Source: Deltaproteobacteria bacterium
GTDB lineage: Bacteria; Desulfobacterota; Desulfobacteria; Desulfobacterales; JAFDDL01
Assembly (NCBI GenBank): GCA_019310865.1
Contig: JAFDDL010000072.1
Location: 1 to 11,103 of the forward strand
DNA length: 11,103 nucleotides
Direction: 5' to 3'
The notes under the pieces are model-generated. The model worked only from the letters and a program-made list of their open reading frames with translations, made no database searches and was not told where the DNA came from. Of this stretch, positions 1 to 6,637 are shown one piece after another; the stretch's first letter is position 1; each line of letters begins with the position of its first letter. The position numbers and the translations under genes are program-made.

Positions 1-2
1 CG

Positions 3-569
3 TTTTATTCTGCAGAAGACTACCATCAGGATTATTATCAGAAAAATCCCATCCGATACAAAATGTATCGAAGCGGATCGGGTCGGGACACATACCTGAA
101 AAAAACATGGCCGGCCAAAAAAGCAGCTCCGGACAAAGCGGCCGCTGACAAGGCGGATCTGCAAGAACGCTTAACACCGCTTCAATACCAGGTCACCCAG
201 AAAAACGGCACCGAACCGCCCTTTCGAAATGACTATTGGGATAATCATGAAGCGGGTATTTATGTCGATGTCGTCTCAAATGAGCCCCTCTTCTCATCCA
301 CGGACAAATTCGATTCGGGAACCGGCTGGCCCAGTTTCACACGGCCGCTGGAGGCTGCCAACATCGTTGAACACTCGGACAGAAGCCTGTTCATGGCCCG
401 AACCGAAGTGCGAAGCAAGCAGGGCAATTCGCATCTCGGTCACCTGTTCGATGACGGCCCCGCGCCCACCGGGCTGCGCTATTGCGTCAATTCAGCCTCC
501 CTTCGCTTCATTCCCAAGGAGAAATTGGAAACGGAAGGGTTTGCAGAATTTGTTCACTTGTTTCCTTAA
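3..569 (+). CDS. msrAB: Bifunctional peptide methionine sulfoxide reductase MsrA-MsrB, 3' part only
   Basis: Repairs oxidised methionine in proteins: MsrA reduces the S-sulfoxide and MsrB the R-sulfoxide. The frame is open from the left edge, so the gene is 5'-truncated; the first 20 codons encode the typical MsrA end ([16 protein letters not shown], then SGRD..LKKTW). A lysine/alanine-rich linker of about 20 residues follows, then a complete MsrB domain of about 130 residues. MsrB signatures are visible: [35 protein letters not shown] and [11 protein letters not shown], whose Cys (codon 483-485) is the catalytic nucleophile. The CxxC zinc pairs of many MsrBs are absent, and the resolving Cys often found in SGCGWPSF is Thr here. 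That Cys is the only one in the 188 visible residues, so recycling probably uses a 1-Cys-type route or another reductant. Its stop codon overlaps that of the convergent methyltransferase. The internal ATG at 63 is not the start, because MsrA homology runs upstream of it. Confidence 0.93.
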   Translation, partial: FYSAEDYHQDYYQKNPIRYKMYRSGSGRDTYLKKTWPAKKAAPDKAAADKADLQERLTPLQYQVTQKNGTEPPFRNDYWDNHEAGIYVDVVSNEPLFSSTDKFDSGTGWPSFTRPLEAANIVEHSDRSLFMARTEVRSKQGNSHLGHLFDDGPAPTGLRYCVNSASLRFIPKEKLETEGFAEFVHLFP

Positions 570-1714
570 AAGAGCTCATACTTGACCAGACGCCCATCCA
601 AACCGGCATTTCGCATCGGAATTTTCCATGCCGGTTTCAGGCCGACTTTTTTAATCATCTCCCGGGTCCCGAAAAAAAGGTAGGCTTGGGAACCGGTGCA
701 ACGCTGTTTGAGAAAATCTCCCAAGGATCCGTACAACGGCGAAAGATCCTCATTGGGCTTAAGTCGAATCCCATAGGGGGGATTGCATAAGATCACTCGC
801 CCCTTAAGCGCGGCAATCTTGTTAAAATCCTTCCGGAATATGCGAATTCGATTCCCGTTTGGCAGCAGCGCACAATTGGCTTGTGCGGCATTAACGGCAT
901 CCCGGTCGATATCACTGCCGGCTATCAGGCCTTTGGGCAGGGGGCGTATTTTACTGGTCACGTTTTTTTTAACCATCGTCCAAAGCCGTTTATCAAAATC
1001 CGGTAACCGCTGAAACCCGAAGTTTTTTCTTAAAAAACCGGCCGGTATTCGACATACTCGCATCATCGCCTCGCAAAGCAAGGTTCCAGAGCCGCACATG
1101 GGGTCGTAGAGGGGTATGTTGCCCTTCCATTGAGATATGGCCACCATGGCGGCGGCCAGGGTTTCCTGCATGGGCGCCGGAACCGAATCGCGCCGATAGC
1201 CCCGCCGGTGAAGAGATCCGCCTGAAACGTCAAAACTGATGGTCGCCCGGGTTTCTTCAATGTGAAGGTTCAGCCAAACATCCGGAGATATCTTATCCAC
1301 ATTCGGACGCTTGCCGGATTCGCTTCGAAAATAATCCACCACGGCGTCCTTCAAACACAGCGCTGCAAACTGGGAATGGGTGATTTCTTGATTTCCCGAA
1401 ACATTGGCAAAAACGCCAAGCGTATTTTCAGCGGTTAACAGCTTTCGCCAATCAATCGCCTTTCCGGCTCGATACAGATCACTGCGCCCCCGGCAGGTAA
1501 ATGAGACAAGGGGCGCCAGGATACGCGTAACAAGCCGAGCGCTGTAAGTGATGGCGTACAGGGTGGCACGGTCGGCCGCAAAATGAACCCCCCGCACCCC
1601 CGGTGTAATTTCCCGGGCGCCAAGGGCTTCAAGCTCCTTGGCGGCCAGATTTTCAAGCCCCCCGGGAACCTGGGCGAAAAACTGTTTGGTTTGCTGGTAT
1701 TTGAATGGATCCAT
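566..1714 (-). CDS. THUMP-domain class I SAM-dependent RNA methyltransferase (RlmL N-half / YpsC type)
   Basis: Predicted N2-guanine methyltransferase acting on RNA, most likely 23S rRNA, using S-adenosylmethionine in the cytoplasm. The 382 residues match the length of the stand-alone YpsC-like members; E. coli RlmKL is nearly twice as long because it carries a second methyltransferase. Layout: N-terminal ferredoxin-like and THUMP region (about 1-160), the SLHRRGYRR segment at 167-175 that precedes the Rossmann fold in this family (PF01170), SAM-binding motif I DPMCGSGT at 204-211, acidic loop GSDID at 266-270, and catalytic motif IV NPPYG at 311-315. The ATG at 1712-1714 has only a weak Shine-Dalgarno (AGG about 8 nt upstream). 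Its 5' flank runs into the long inverted repeat at 1728-1885. The exact modified nucleotide (G2445 in E. coli for RlmL) is inferred from family membership only, so no symbol is given. Confidence 0.9.
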   Translation of the reverse strand: MDPFKYQQTKQFFAQVPGGLENLAAKELEALGAREITPGVRGVHFAADRATLYAITYSARLVTRILAPLVSFTCRGRSDLYRAGKAIDWRKLLTAENTLGVFANVSGNQEITHSQFAALCLKDAVVDYFRSESGKRPNVDKISPDVWLNLHIEETRATISFDVSGGSLHRRGYRRDSVPAPMQETLAAAMVAISQWKGNIPLYDPMCGSGTLLCEAMMRVCRIPAGFLRKNFGFQRLPDFDKRLWTMVKKNVTSKIRPLPKGLIAGSDIDRDAVNAAQANCALLPNGNRIRIFRKDFNKIAALKGRVILCNPPYGIRLKPNEDLSPLYGSLGDFLKQRCTGSQAYLFFGTREMIKKVGLKPAWKIPMRNAGLDGRLVKYELF

Positions 1715-1727
1715 ATGGGTTACCTAT

Positions 1728-1885
1728 TGCCCATCCATAACTGGCATCCTACGGCCCAGGGCGGCGTTCTCGCATTTTTTCAATCCTCGGAGGTACGCGA
1801 AGACTCCGATAGGCTGACTATGCCTGCGGTTGAAAAAAAGCTGCGGCCTTGCCCTGAACCGTATGCTACCAATTCTGGATGGGCA
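1728..1885. repeat. Long imperfect inverted repeat (palindromic intergenic element)
   Basis: Two 56-nt arms, 1728-1783 and 1830-1885, are inverted copies that align without gaps at 40 of 56 positions by hand count. The outermost 10 bp (TGCCCATCCA / TGGATGGGCA) and the innermost 9 bp (TTTTTTCAA / TTGAAAAAA) are perfect, and a GGGC-rich block lies between. The 46-nt centre contains a second small hairpin, TCGGAG (1787-1792) with CTCCGA (1804-1809). It sits between divergent genes and encodes nothing I can recognise. It looks like a MITE- or REP-like dispersed palindrome, or a structured leader of one of the flanking genes. Mismatches are compatible with G-U pairs on both strands, so no transcript orientation is favoured. 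Confidence 0.75.
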
Positions 1886-2013
1886 CTACCTTTCACGTGG
1901 TGCATCTTATTATCCTTACCGGTACGTTTTGCCAATGTTTTTTTCAATTGATCGGCAATGCAATTCAGGTTACGTTTGAAAGGCAATTACAGCCGAATAA
2001 AACCCACGGATAT

Positions 2014-2017
2014 GGAG
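2014..2017 (+). promoter_or_regulatory. Ribosome binding site fixing the pgi start
   Basis: GGAG lies 6 nt upstream of the ATG at 2024. This supports that ATG over the in-frame upstream candidates at 1958 and 2012: 1958 would add 22 residues without family similarity, and 2012 overlaps the GGAG itself. Confidence 0.7.
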
Positions 2018-2023
2018 ATCGAT

Positions 2024-3661
2024 ATGGAAACGCAATCCATTCACACGGAACCGATCTGGGAATCGCTGATCTCCCGGGCTAGTAACATCAATAAACCGGC
2101 AAACCACCTCAAACGCCTCATTGGCATGCCGGATCGGTTGAAAAACTTTTCTGCAGAAATCGACGGATTCCTTTATGATTTTTCCCGCCAGCGCGTCGAT
2201 AGCGAAACCATGGCCCTTTTGGTTCAACTGGCCGATCGCCGGGATGTGATCGCCACCTTCAACCGCATGATGAGCGGTGAACGGATCAACAAAACTGAAA
2301 ATCGCGCTGCCCTTCACACGGCCTGTCGCTCGTTTTCCAACGATCCAATACGAGTTGCCGGCGGACACAACGTGATCCCCGATATCAAGGCGGTGCAAAA
2401 AAAAATCAAAACCTTTGCGCATCGTGTTCACGCCGGCGAGTTGACCGGTCACACCGGTAAGGGATTTCGTCACATGGTGGTCATCGGCATCGGGGGCTCC
2501 TACCTGGGCACCGAATTCGTCAGCGAGGCGTTAATGGCTTACGCGGATAAAGGTATGCAGATTCATTATCTGTCCAATGTCGATATTCATAATTTTGGGC
2601 GAATTACCAAGGTCATCGATCCGGAAACCACCCTGTGGATCGTCATCTCAAAAAGCTATACCACCGCCGAAACCCTTGCCAATGAGAAACAGGCCCGGGC
2701 ATTCATGGCCGATCAAGGCCTTGACGCCACCCGTCACATGATCAGCATCACCGCCAAGGGAAGTCCGGGAGATATCACCAACGAGGACAACACCGCTCGT
2801 GCCGACATTCTCGAATCGTTTCATATGTATGACTTTATCGGCGGCCGTTACTCTGTTTCATCCGCCGTTGGGGGAGTCCCGTTGAGTCTCCTGATCGGGT
2901 ATGACCGATTTGAGGCGTTTCTCAAGGGAGCCGAAGAAATGGACCGCCATGCCGCCGGGTCTGAACCAACAAAAAACATCCCTTTGATTGCCGCGCTGGT
3001 ATCCATCTGGAACAATAATTTCCTTAACTACCGAGCCCAGGCAATTATCCCCTATGCCGCCCCGCTGTGCAAGCTTGCCCCGCATATTCAGCAGCTCAAT
3101 ATGGAGAGCAACGGTAAATCGGTCACGGCCCATGGTGCGCCGGTAAGCGTACCAACCGGGGGGGTTATTTTCGGCGAGCCCGGCACCAATGCCCAGCACT
3201 CCTTTTTTCAACTGGCCCATCAGGGCATGCCGATCCCCATAGAATTTATCGGTGTAATCCAGCCTCAATACACCGCATTCGAAAATCGCTCCCGGGGCGT
3301 TACCAACCATCAGGAACTATGGGCCAATCTGCTATCCCAGCCCATGGCCCTGGCCACTGGTAAGGATGCCCCTGACCCCGCCAAATGTTTTTCCGGAAAC
3401 CGACCGTCATCCATGATTCTCCTTCCGGACCTATCGCCTCGAAGTGTGGGACGTCTCTTGTCATTTTATGAGAGCAAAACCGTGTTTGAGGCGTTTCTGT
3501 GGGGAATCAATCCCTTTGATCAGTTTGGTGTCGAACTCGGTAAACAACTGGCCACCGACATTCGCCGAGAAATGGCCGAAAAAAACCAAAACAGCGGCCA
3601 CACATGGGACCAGGTAGATGCCATCACGCGGTATTATTTGGATGCGCTATTCAAGATGTAG
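2024..3661 (+). CDS. pgi: Glucose-6-phosphate isomerase
   Basis: Interconverts glucose 6-phosphate and fructose 6-phosphate in glycolysis/gluconeogenesis, in the cytoplasm. From the ATG at 2024 the protein has 545 residues, the usual length of the long bacterial/eukaryotic type (about 550). Visible family motifs: phosphate-binding GIGGSYLG at 155-162, SKSYTTAET at 209-217, first PGI signature DFIGGRYSVSSAVG around 270-283, MESNGK with the catalytic base Glu361, GEPGTNAQH at 384-392 with the ring-opening His392, and the second signature INPFDQFGVELGK ending in catalytic Lys507. GIGGSYLG has Tyr where E. coli Pgi has Asp; the same variant occurs in shorter Gram-positive enzymes and should not impair activity. 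The gene stands alone on its strand, with no terminator hairpin after the TAG at 3659-3661. Its promoter must lie in or downstream of the palindromic element; I cannot point to a convincing -35/-10. Confidence 0.97.
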   Translation: METQSIHTEPIWESLISRASNINKPANHLKRLIGMPDRLKNFSAEIDGFLYDFSRQRVDSETMALLVQLADRRDVIATFNRMMSGERINKTENRAALHTACRSFSNDPIRVAGGHNVIPDIKAVQKKIKTFAHRVHAGELTGHTGKGFRHMVVIGIGGSYLGTEFVSEALMAYADKGMQIHYLSNVDIHNFGRITKVIDPETTLWIVISKSYTTAETLANEKQARAFMADQGLDATRHMISITAKGSPGDITNEDNTARADILESFHMYDFIGGRYSVSSAVGGVPLSLLIGYDRFEAFLKGAEEMDRHAAGSEPTKNIPLIAALVSIWNNNFLNYRAQAIIPYAAPLCKLAPHIQQLNMESNGKSVTAHGAPVSVPTGGVIFGEPGTNAQHSFFQLAHQGMPIPIEFIGVIQPQYTAFENRSRGVTNHQELWANLLSQPMALATGKDAPDPAKCFSGNRPSSMILLPDLSPRSVGRLLSFYESKTVFEAFLWGINPFDQFGVELGKQLATDIRREMAEKNQNSGHTWDQVDAITRYYLDALFKM

Positions 3662-3739
3662 CCGTTTTCTCACCCGCCTATACCATTTGATCCGGCTAAT
3701 AATGAAGCGCCATTACAATTATATACATTTTACTTTACA

Positions 3740-4102
3740 TTAATATTTACATTTGCTCGGCAGAAATTCGATGGTGTATGGTTGCAATCCTTGGGGATAT
3801 TCTTTAGAAAACTTCACTAATTGGGCAGCCAGTCTACTAAATTCCGACCCTGGTATAGTGTGAGGGACAATGATGAGTCCTTTATGCGGTTTCAGATCTT
3901 CAAAGAATTGCACCGTCAAGGTGATAAAATCATCCCTGTTCCTGGTCACTATCGCCCTTCCTTCACCGGCCGCAAACGAAAGCTGTTCCTCATCGGAGGC
4001 TTCAAGCATACCCGCCTCATGGGCACTGACTGCATCCATTCCCTTTTTTCTTAAAATTACGGAGACCTTGGGGCTGATATCTTCATCCAGGTAAAGCTTC
4101 AC
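3740..4102 (-). CDS. DUF5615 PIN-like toxin of a type II toxin-antitoxin pair
   Basis: Small 120-residue protein of the DUF5615 (COG4634, Mut7-C/PIN-like) family, predicted to be an RNase toxin. Conserved features: the opening KLYLDEDISP (Asp6, Glu7, Asp8), HEAGM followed by ASDEEQL at 35-41 and the IVTRNRDDF block at 51-59. These are the acidic positions expected to bind a metal ion in the PIN-like fold. Start is GTG (4100-4102) and shares the four bases GTGA with the antitoxin stop, so translation is probably coupled to the upstream antitoxin. The C-terminal tail after the GLIIVP strand is about 40 residues. The pairing of DUF433 antitoxins with DUF5615 toxins is known from comparative genomics; RNase activity of this protein is inferred. 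Confidence 0.87.
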   Translation of the reverse strand: MKLYLDEDISPKVSVILRKKGMDAVSAHEAGMLEASDEEQLSFAAGEGRAIVTRNRDDFITLTVQFFEDLKPHKGLIIVPHTIPGSEFSRLAAQLVKFSKEYPQGLQPYTIEFLPSKCKY

Positions 4103-4524
4103 GTCGTACCTGCCGTTTTTGATAAAAAAGGAAATCTTTTAATTACCTGCACTTGAGTGATATCCTCATTGCGGTTGATCTTTTCATCAATTTCATCCGT
4201 ATAAAGCACATAATAGGAAAGCGCAGATCGGATTTGCTGGTCGCTAAGCCAGTGATATGTTTCTTTCAGTTTTTTGTAATTCTCATCGATACTCTTGAAT
4301 GTGGCGATAAACTCCCAGATATCAATGCCGGTGCCGGCAATTTTGGCTCGCCTTCCGGTTGGGCCATCAGCAAAAGTGATCCCCGGGCATCTTCTCATCT
4401 TGACCGCCTCAATGAGGAGATCTCTGGCTATACCGGAAAAATCCTTACCAGCGCCTGAAGCCAACGCTTCGATTTCTTTGACAGCCTCTACCGGCAAGCG
4501 AATGCTTTTTTGTACGGTTGTCAT
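4099..4524 (-). CDS. RHH-DUF433 antitoxin
   Basis: 141-residue antitoxin with two parts. Residues 1-45 look like a ribbon-helix-helix DNA-binding domain: a beta strand QKSIRLP, then helices rich in Glu/Lys/Ala ending LLIEAVKM. Residues 47-120 are a DUF433 domain (PF04255), with PGITFADGPTGRRAKIAGTG, GIDIWEF, HWLSDQQIRSALSYY and TDEIDEKI, all typical of the family. The C-terminal tail (120-141) probably contacts the toxin. The start at ATG 4522-4524 is chosen because GGAG (4532-4535) lies 7 nt upstream and because a strong promoter occupies 4565-4593, which makes the longer in-frame TTG start at 4593 impossible for a transcript from it. The stop overlaps the toxin start by 4 bp. By analogy with other RHH antitoxins it likely represses its own promoter. 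Confidence 0.88.
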   Translation of the reverse strand: MTTVQKSIRLPVEAVKEIEALASGAGKDFSGIARDLLIEAVKMRRCPGITFADGPTGRRAKIAGTGIDIWEFIATFKSIDENYKKLKETYHWLSDQQIRSALSYYVLYTDEIDEKINRNEDITQVQVIKRFPFLSKTAGTT

Positions 4525-4528
4525 GATT

Positions 4529-4554
4529 AAACTCCTTTTGAAATTTGAAACTCC
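4529..4554 (-). promoter_or_regulatory. Candidate autoregulatory operator of the toxin-antitoxin operon
   Basis: Between promoter and antitoxin ATG there are two tandem TTTGAAA units read on the + strand (4537-4543 and 4544-4550), bracketed by two direct copies of AAACTCC (4529-4535 and 4548-4554). RHH repressors bind short repeated half-sites, so this is a reasonable operator. One AAACTCC copy is also the ribosome binding site, so binding could also cover the start of the transcript region. Binding is inferred only. Confidence 0.4.
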
Positions 4555-4564
4555 AACAAAGGTT

Positions 4565-4593
4565 ATATTACGTTGTAGTGTGCTGTATGTCAA
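4565..4593 (-). promoter_or_regulatory. Sigma-70 type promoter of the toxin-antitoxin operon
   Basis: On the minus strand TTGACA (4593-4588), a 17-bp spacer, and TAATAT (4570-4565): a perfect -35 and a 5/6 -10 at ideal spacing. Transcription should begin near 4558, giving a leader of about 33 nt before the antitoxin ATG. Confidence 0.75.
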
Positions 4594-4649
4594 TGCCCTT
4601 CGTTCAATGTTGATGCATGATCTTGATTCTTCTATTCGGCTGTTTTTTG

Positions 4650-4721
4650 TCTCTCACAGGGGTAGAGGTACAGAGACTGCAGAGAAAAGAGATTCTCACG
4701 CGAAGACGCGTAGAACGCGAA
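4650..4721. repeat. Degenerate two-part intergenic repeat
   Basis: Two adjacent blocks each open with TCTCAC (4652-4657 and 4694-4699). The first continues with a degenerate purine-rich run (AGAGGTACAGAGA), the second with three spaced copies of a CGCGAAGA/CGCGTAGA/CGCGAATA unit about 8-9 bp apart. The pattern resembles interspersed sequences (CTCACGCAAAGACGC... and CTCTGTG...) that I recall seeing between genes of many environmental bacteria; this is recollection, not a search. It lies between the AAA_14 gene end and the antitoxin promoter and has no coding content. Confidence 0.45.
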
Positions 4722-4751
4722 TAATTTTTAATATATAAAGCCGGCCGGATA

Positions 4752-6137
4752 CTATGGGATGGTATCACCGCTGCCGATTTCGATGTCGTCTTTGAAATCG
4801 ACAAACCAATCAAGGTATCTGAAGATTTTTCCAGCCAGGAAATACGGTAAATTTAGTAATCTATATGGCTTGTTATTCGGGGTAACAGCCTCCGATATTA
4901 CAATTTCTCCGGCATAAAATCTTACCGCATAAGGATGATTCGTTTTGCCCATATATTGATGTAAGGACCTTAGCGTTCCTGATTTTCCCGACTTAACTTC
5001 TATGGGAATTGCATAATTTCGATATTGCAGTAGCAGGTCAATTTCGGCATTTGATTGTTTCTTTTCTCTTACCCAGAAGGGAGGTTTGTCGTTTTTTGTT
5101 GTGTCGATAGCAATCAATTCTTGCCTTACAATATGTTCCGCAATCATCCCTTGATAAAACCCATAGAGATCCTCGTATCTATAATAGTCAGGCTGTAAAC
5201 CTACATAATAATTCAGCAGTCCGGTATCGACAAACTGGAGTTTTGGAGATTTTCTCAGATCCGTATATATGGGGATTCCAGTGGATGTCGAGGGTCGGAT
5301 TAAATAAATCAACATCGCCCTCTCAATGATTCTCAGGACTTCCCCCATCTCTCTCGATTTATAATTCGACCTGCCGAATCCTTGAAATTTGATTCGTTTT
5401 CCGGCTTCAAAGGGTATGGATTCAATTGCATGGCGCAGCACCTGACGAATGGTATGATTGCGTGCGTATTTTTCGGCATCGTCTCTATAGGATATTAACA
5501 GCGACTCATATATTCGGTTTAACGATTTTATATTACGGGTATCCAAGAATTTATCGACAACTTCCGGCATGCCGCCGATCAAGGTATATTCATGAAACAG
5601 TGTCAGCAATTTCGAGTGTGCATATTTTTTTAAAGGCACATGATGGTAAACATCCAGTAGCTTGTTTTCTCCTTTTGCCGTCAGGTACTCATCGAATGAC
5701 AAGGGATACATATATAAATATTCAACCCTGCCCACCGGTAAACTGATATCCGATTTTTCAAGCATAATCTCAAGCAGGGAGCCGGCGGCGATAACATACA
5801 AGTCCTTCATTTTTTCATAAAAATACCTAAGTACTGCAACCGCTTGAGGCGAATGTTGAATTTCATCGATGAAAAGCAAAGTTTTCCCTTTTTTTAAGGT
5901 CACATTTTTTATAACTAATATCGCCTGAAATGTATCCGATACCGATAGGTCATCGCTAAAAAGATTCCGGTCTTTACCTAACTCCAGATTAAGATATATG
6001 TAATTTTCAAATTGTTTTGAAAACATATCTACAGCCGTTGTTTTTCCAACCTGCCTGGCTCCCCGTAAAATTAGAGGTTTTCGGTCGGATCGGTTCGCCC
6101 ATTGCTTCAAATCGTGTATTATATTTCTATAAATCAT
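4752..6137 (-). CDS. AAA_14-DUF4143 family ATPase
   Basis: P-loop ATPase of the AAA_14 (PF13173) plus DUF4143 (PF13635) architecture, a common accessory family whose physiological role is not established. In the 461-residue form: Walker A GARQVGKTT at 26-34, Walker B LLFIDE at 87-92, sensor-like VIAAGS at 115-120, and LPVGR at 133-137. The C-terminal half holds the DUF4143 module, with FVDTGLLNYYVGL, a GMIAEHIVRQEL helix (Glu334), then AEIDLLL (Asp367) and IPIEVKSGK (Glu380, Lys382). That D...ExK pattern is the layout of a PD-(D/E)XK nuclease-like fold, although nuclease activity of this family is unproven. The ATG at 6137 is chosen because homologues typically begin MIYR..; a TTG at 6200 would add 21 residues of doubtful similarity. 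Its Shine-Dalgarno is weak (GGA about 9 nt upstream). The coding sequence is visibly more AT-rich than pgi or uvrA, consistent with horizontal acquisition. It is monocistronic. Confidence 0.9.
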   Translation of the reverse strand: MIYRNIIHDLKQWANRSDRKPLILRGARQVGKTTAVDMFSKQFENYIYLNLELGKDRNLFSDDLSVSDTFQAILVIKNVTLKKGKTLLFIDEIQHSPQAVAVLRYFYEKMKDLYVIAAGSLLEIMLEKSDISLPVGRVEYLYMYPLSFDEYLTAKGENKLLDVYHHVPLKKYAHSKLLTLFHEYTLIGGMPEVVDKFLDTRNIKSLNRIYESLLISYRDDAEKYARNHTIRQVLRHAIESIPFEAGKRIKFQGFGRSNYKSREMGEVLRIIERAMLIYLIRPSTSTGIPIYTDLRKSPKLQFVDTGLLNYYVGLQPDYYRYEDLYGFYQGMIAEHIVRQELIAIDTTKNDKPPFWVREKKQSNAEIDLLLQYRNYAIPIEVKSGKSGTLRSLHQYMGKTNHPYAVRFYAGEIVISEAVTPNNKPYRLLNLPYFLAGKIFRYLDWFVDFKDDIEIGSGDTIP

Positions 6138-6202
6138 TGTAAAAAATCCATATATTCGTTTTAGCTCGAAGCCCAACGTGCTATTTGAAGATATACTCAA
6201 AA

Positions 6203-6245
6203 CATAAAGTATACTTACTTTATGACAAATATTGTAACATTGTCA
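6203..6245. promoter_or_regulatory. Overlapping inverted repeats at the AAA_14 promoter (candidate operator)
   Basis: A perfect 9-bp inverted repeat CATAAAGTA (6203-6211) / TACTTTATG (6216-6224) with a 4-nt loop is followed by a 6-bp pair TGACAA (6223-6228) / TTGTCA (6240-6245). The 10-bp self-complementary AAGTATACTT (6207-6216) is nested in the first. Both overlap the -35/-10 elements proposed for the AAA_14 gene, as a repressor site would. The identity of any regulator is unknown. Confidence 0.4.
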
Positions 6246-6246
6246 A
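6217..6246 (-). promoter_or_regulatory. Candidate promoter of the AAA_14 gene
   Basis: On the minus strand TTGACA (6246-6241), 18 bp, then TAAAGT (6222-6217): a consensus -35 with a 4/6 -10. The leader to the ATG at 6137 would be about 70-75 nt. A nearby TATACT (6214-6209) is an alternative -10 but lacks a good -35. Confidence 0.45.
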
Positions 6247-6273
6247 CTGTATTTATGCGCTATTTTGCCCTAT

Positions 6274-6304
6274 AGTCAGTATGCCAACAGCCAAACGACT
6301 GACT
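6274..6304. repeat. Short inverted repeat AGTCAGT / ACTGACT
   Basis: A perfect 7-bp inverted pair, 6274-6280 and 6298-6304, separated by 17 nt, upstream of the AAA_14 promoter. It has no following T-run, so it is not a terminator on either strand; it could be a protein site or chance. Confidence 0.35.
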
Positions 6305-6432
6305 GATTGATAATCGATTTCAAACCGCATAGAATTCGTTTTGGTTACTATAGAGATTAATGTTGGCGCTTCACCTGGACCTCCCCGTACTTCTTTTAAA
6401 GTCCCGTAATTACATTAAATAATAATTATCTC

Positions 6433-6461
6433 TTTACCAATGGCCCATATGTGGTTATAAT
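6433..6461 (+). promoter_or_regulatory. Candidate sigma-70 promoter for khpA
   Basis: TTTACC (6433-6438), a 17-bp spacer, and a perfect TATAAT (6456-6461). The -35 matches 4/6. Transcription from about 6468 would give a leader of about 175 nt before the khpA GTG, long for a 76-residue protein. AT-rich surroundings raise the chance of a spurious match. Confidence 0.45.
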
Positions 6462-6632
6462 TTATATATAACGTAGCGATAATCGTTTCGGTATGATGAA
6501 CCCATGCCGCAATGAAAGACCGGCTAGGGCTCCGGACCACCCATTCGATTAGAGACGACGATACACCATACAGCTATTGTCGAAGCCCTGCGTTCGTTAT
6601 TGTGCAGAAAATGCTTACCTGAACCAGTGAGA

Positions 6633-6637
6633 GGAGG
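6633..6637 (+). promoter_or_regulatory. Strong ribosome binding site of khpA
   Basis: GGAGG ends 7 nt before the GTG at 6645-6647. It decides the start in favour of GTG 6645 over an in-frame TTG at 6600, which would place this Shine-Dalgarno inside the coding region and add 15 unrelated residues. Confidence 0.8.

Noticed and set aside
1958..2023. 22-residue N-terminal extension of Pgi
   Set aside because: No Shine-Dalgarno at 1958, whereas GGAG sits 6 nt before the ATG at 2024; length with 2024 matches the family.
1970..2473. 167-codon minus-strand open frame over the start of pgi
   Set aside because: Shadow of pgi; no recognisable domain or ribosome binding site.
4741..4748. CCGGCCGG as terminator of the AAA_14 gene
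   Set aside because: A self-complementary 8-mer without a loop, followed by mixed A/T rather than a T-run; not a convincing rho-independent terminator.
4604..4813. 69-codon minus-strand frame between antitoxin and ATPase
   Set aside because: Runs through the degenerate repeat and the end of the ATPase gene; composition is that of the repeat, not of a protein.
6138..6200. N-terminal extension of the AAA_14 ATPase to the TTG at 6200
   Set aside because: Homologues start near MIYR; the extension has no ribosome binding site and little similarity, and ATG 6137 is the better start.
6511..6540. GGCTAGGG..TCCGGACC block resembling the conserved part of a guanidine-I (ykkC) riboswitch
   Set aside because: The second conserved block (ACGG..GGGAUAAAAGCCC type) is absent downstream and khpA is not a typical target, so the match is probably chance.
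6512..6622. 36-codon ATG frame upstream of khpA
   Set aside because: No ribosome binding site and no recognisable sequence; too short to support.
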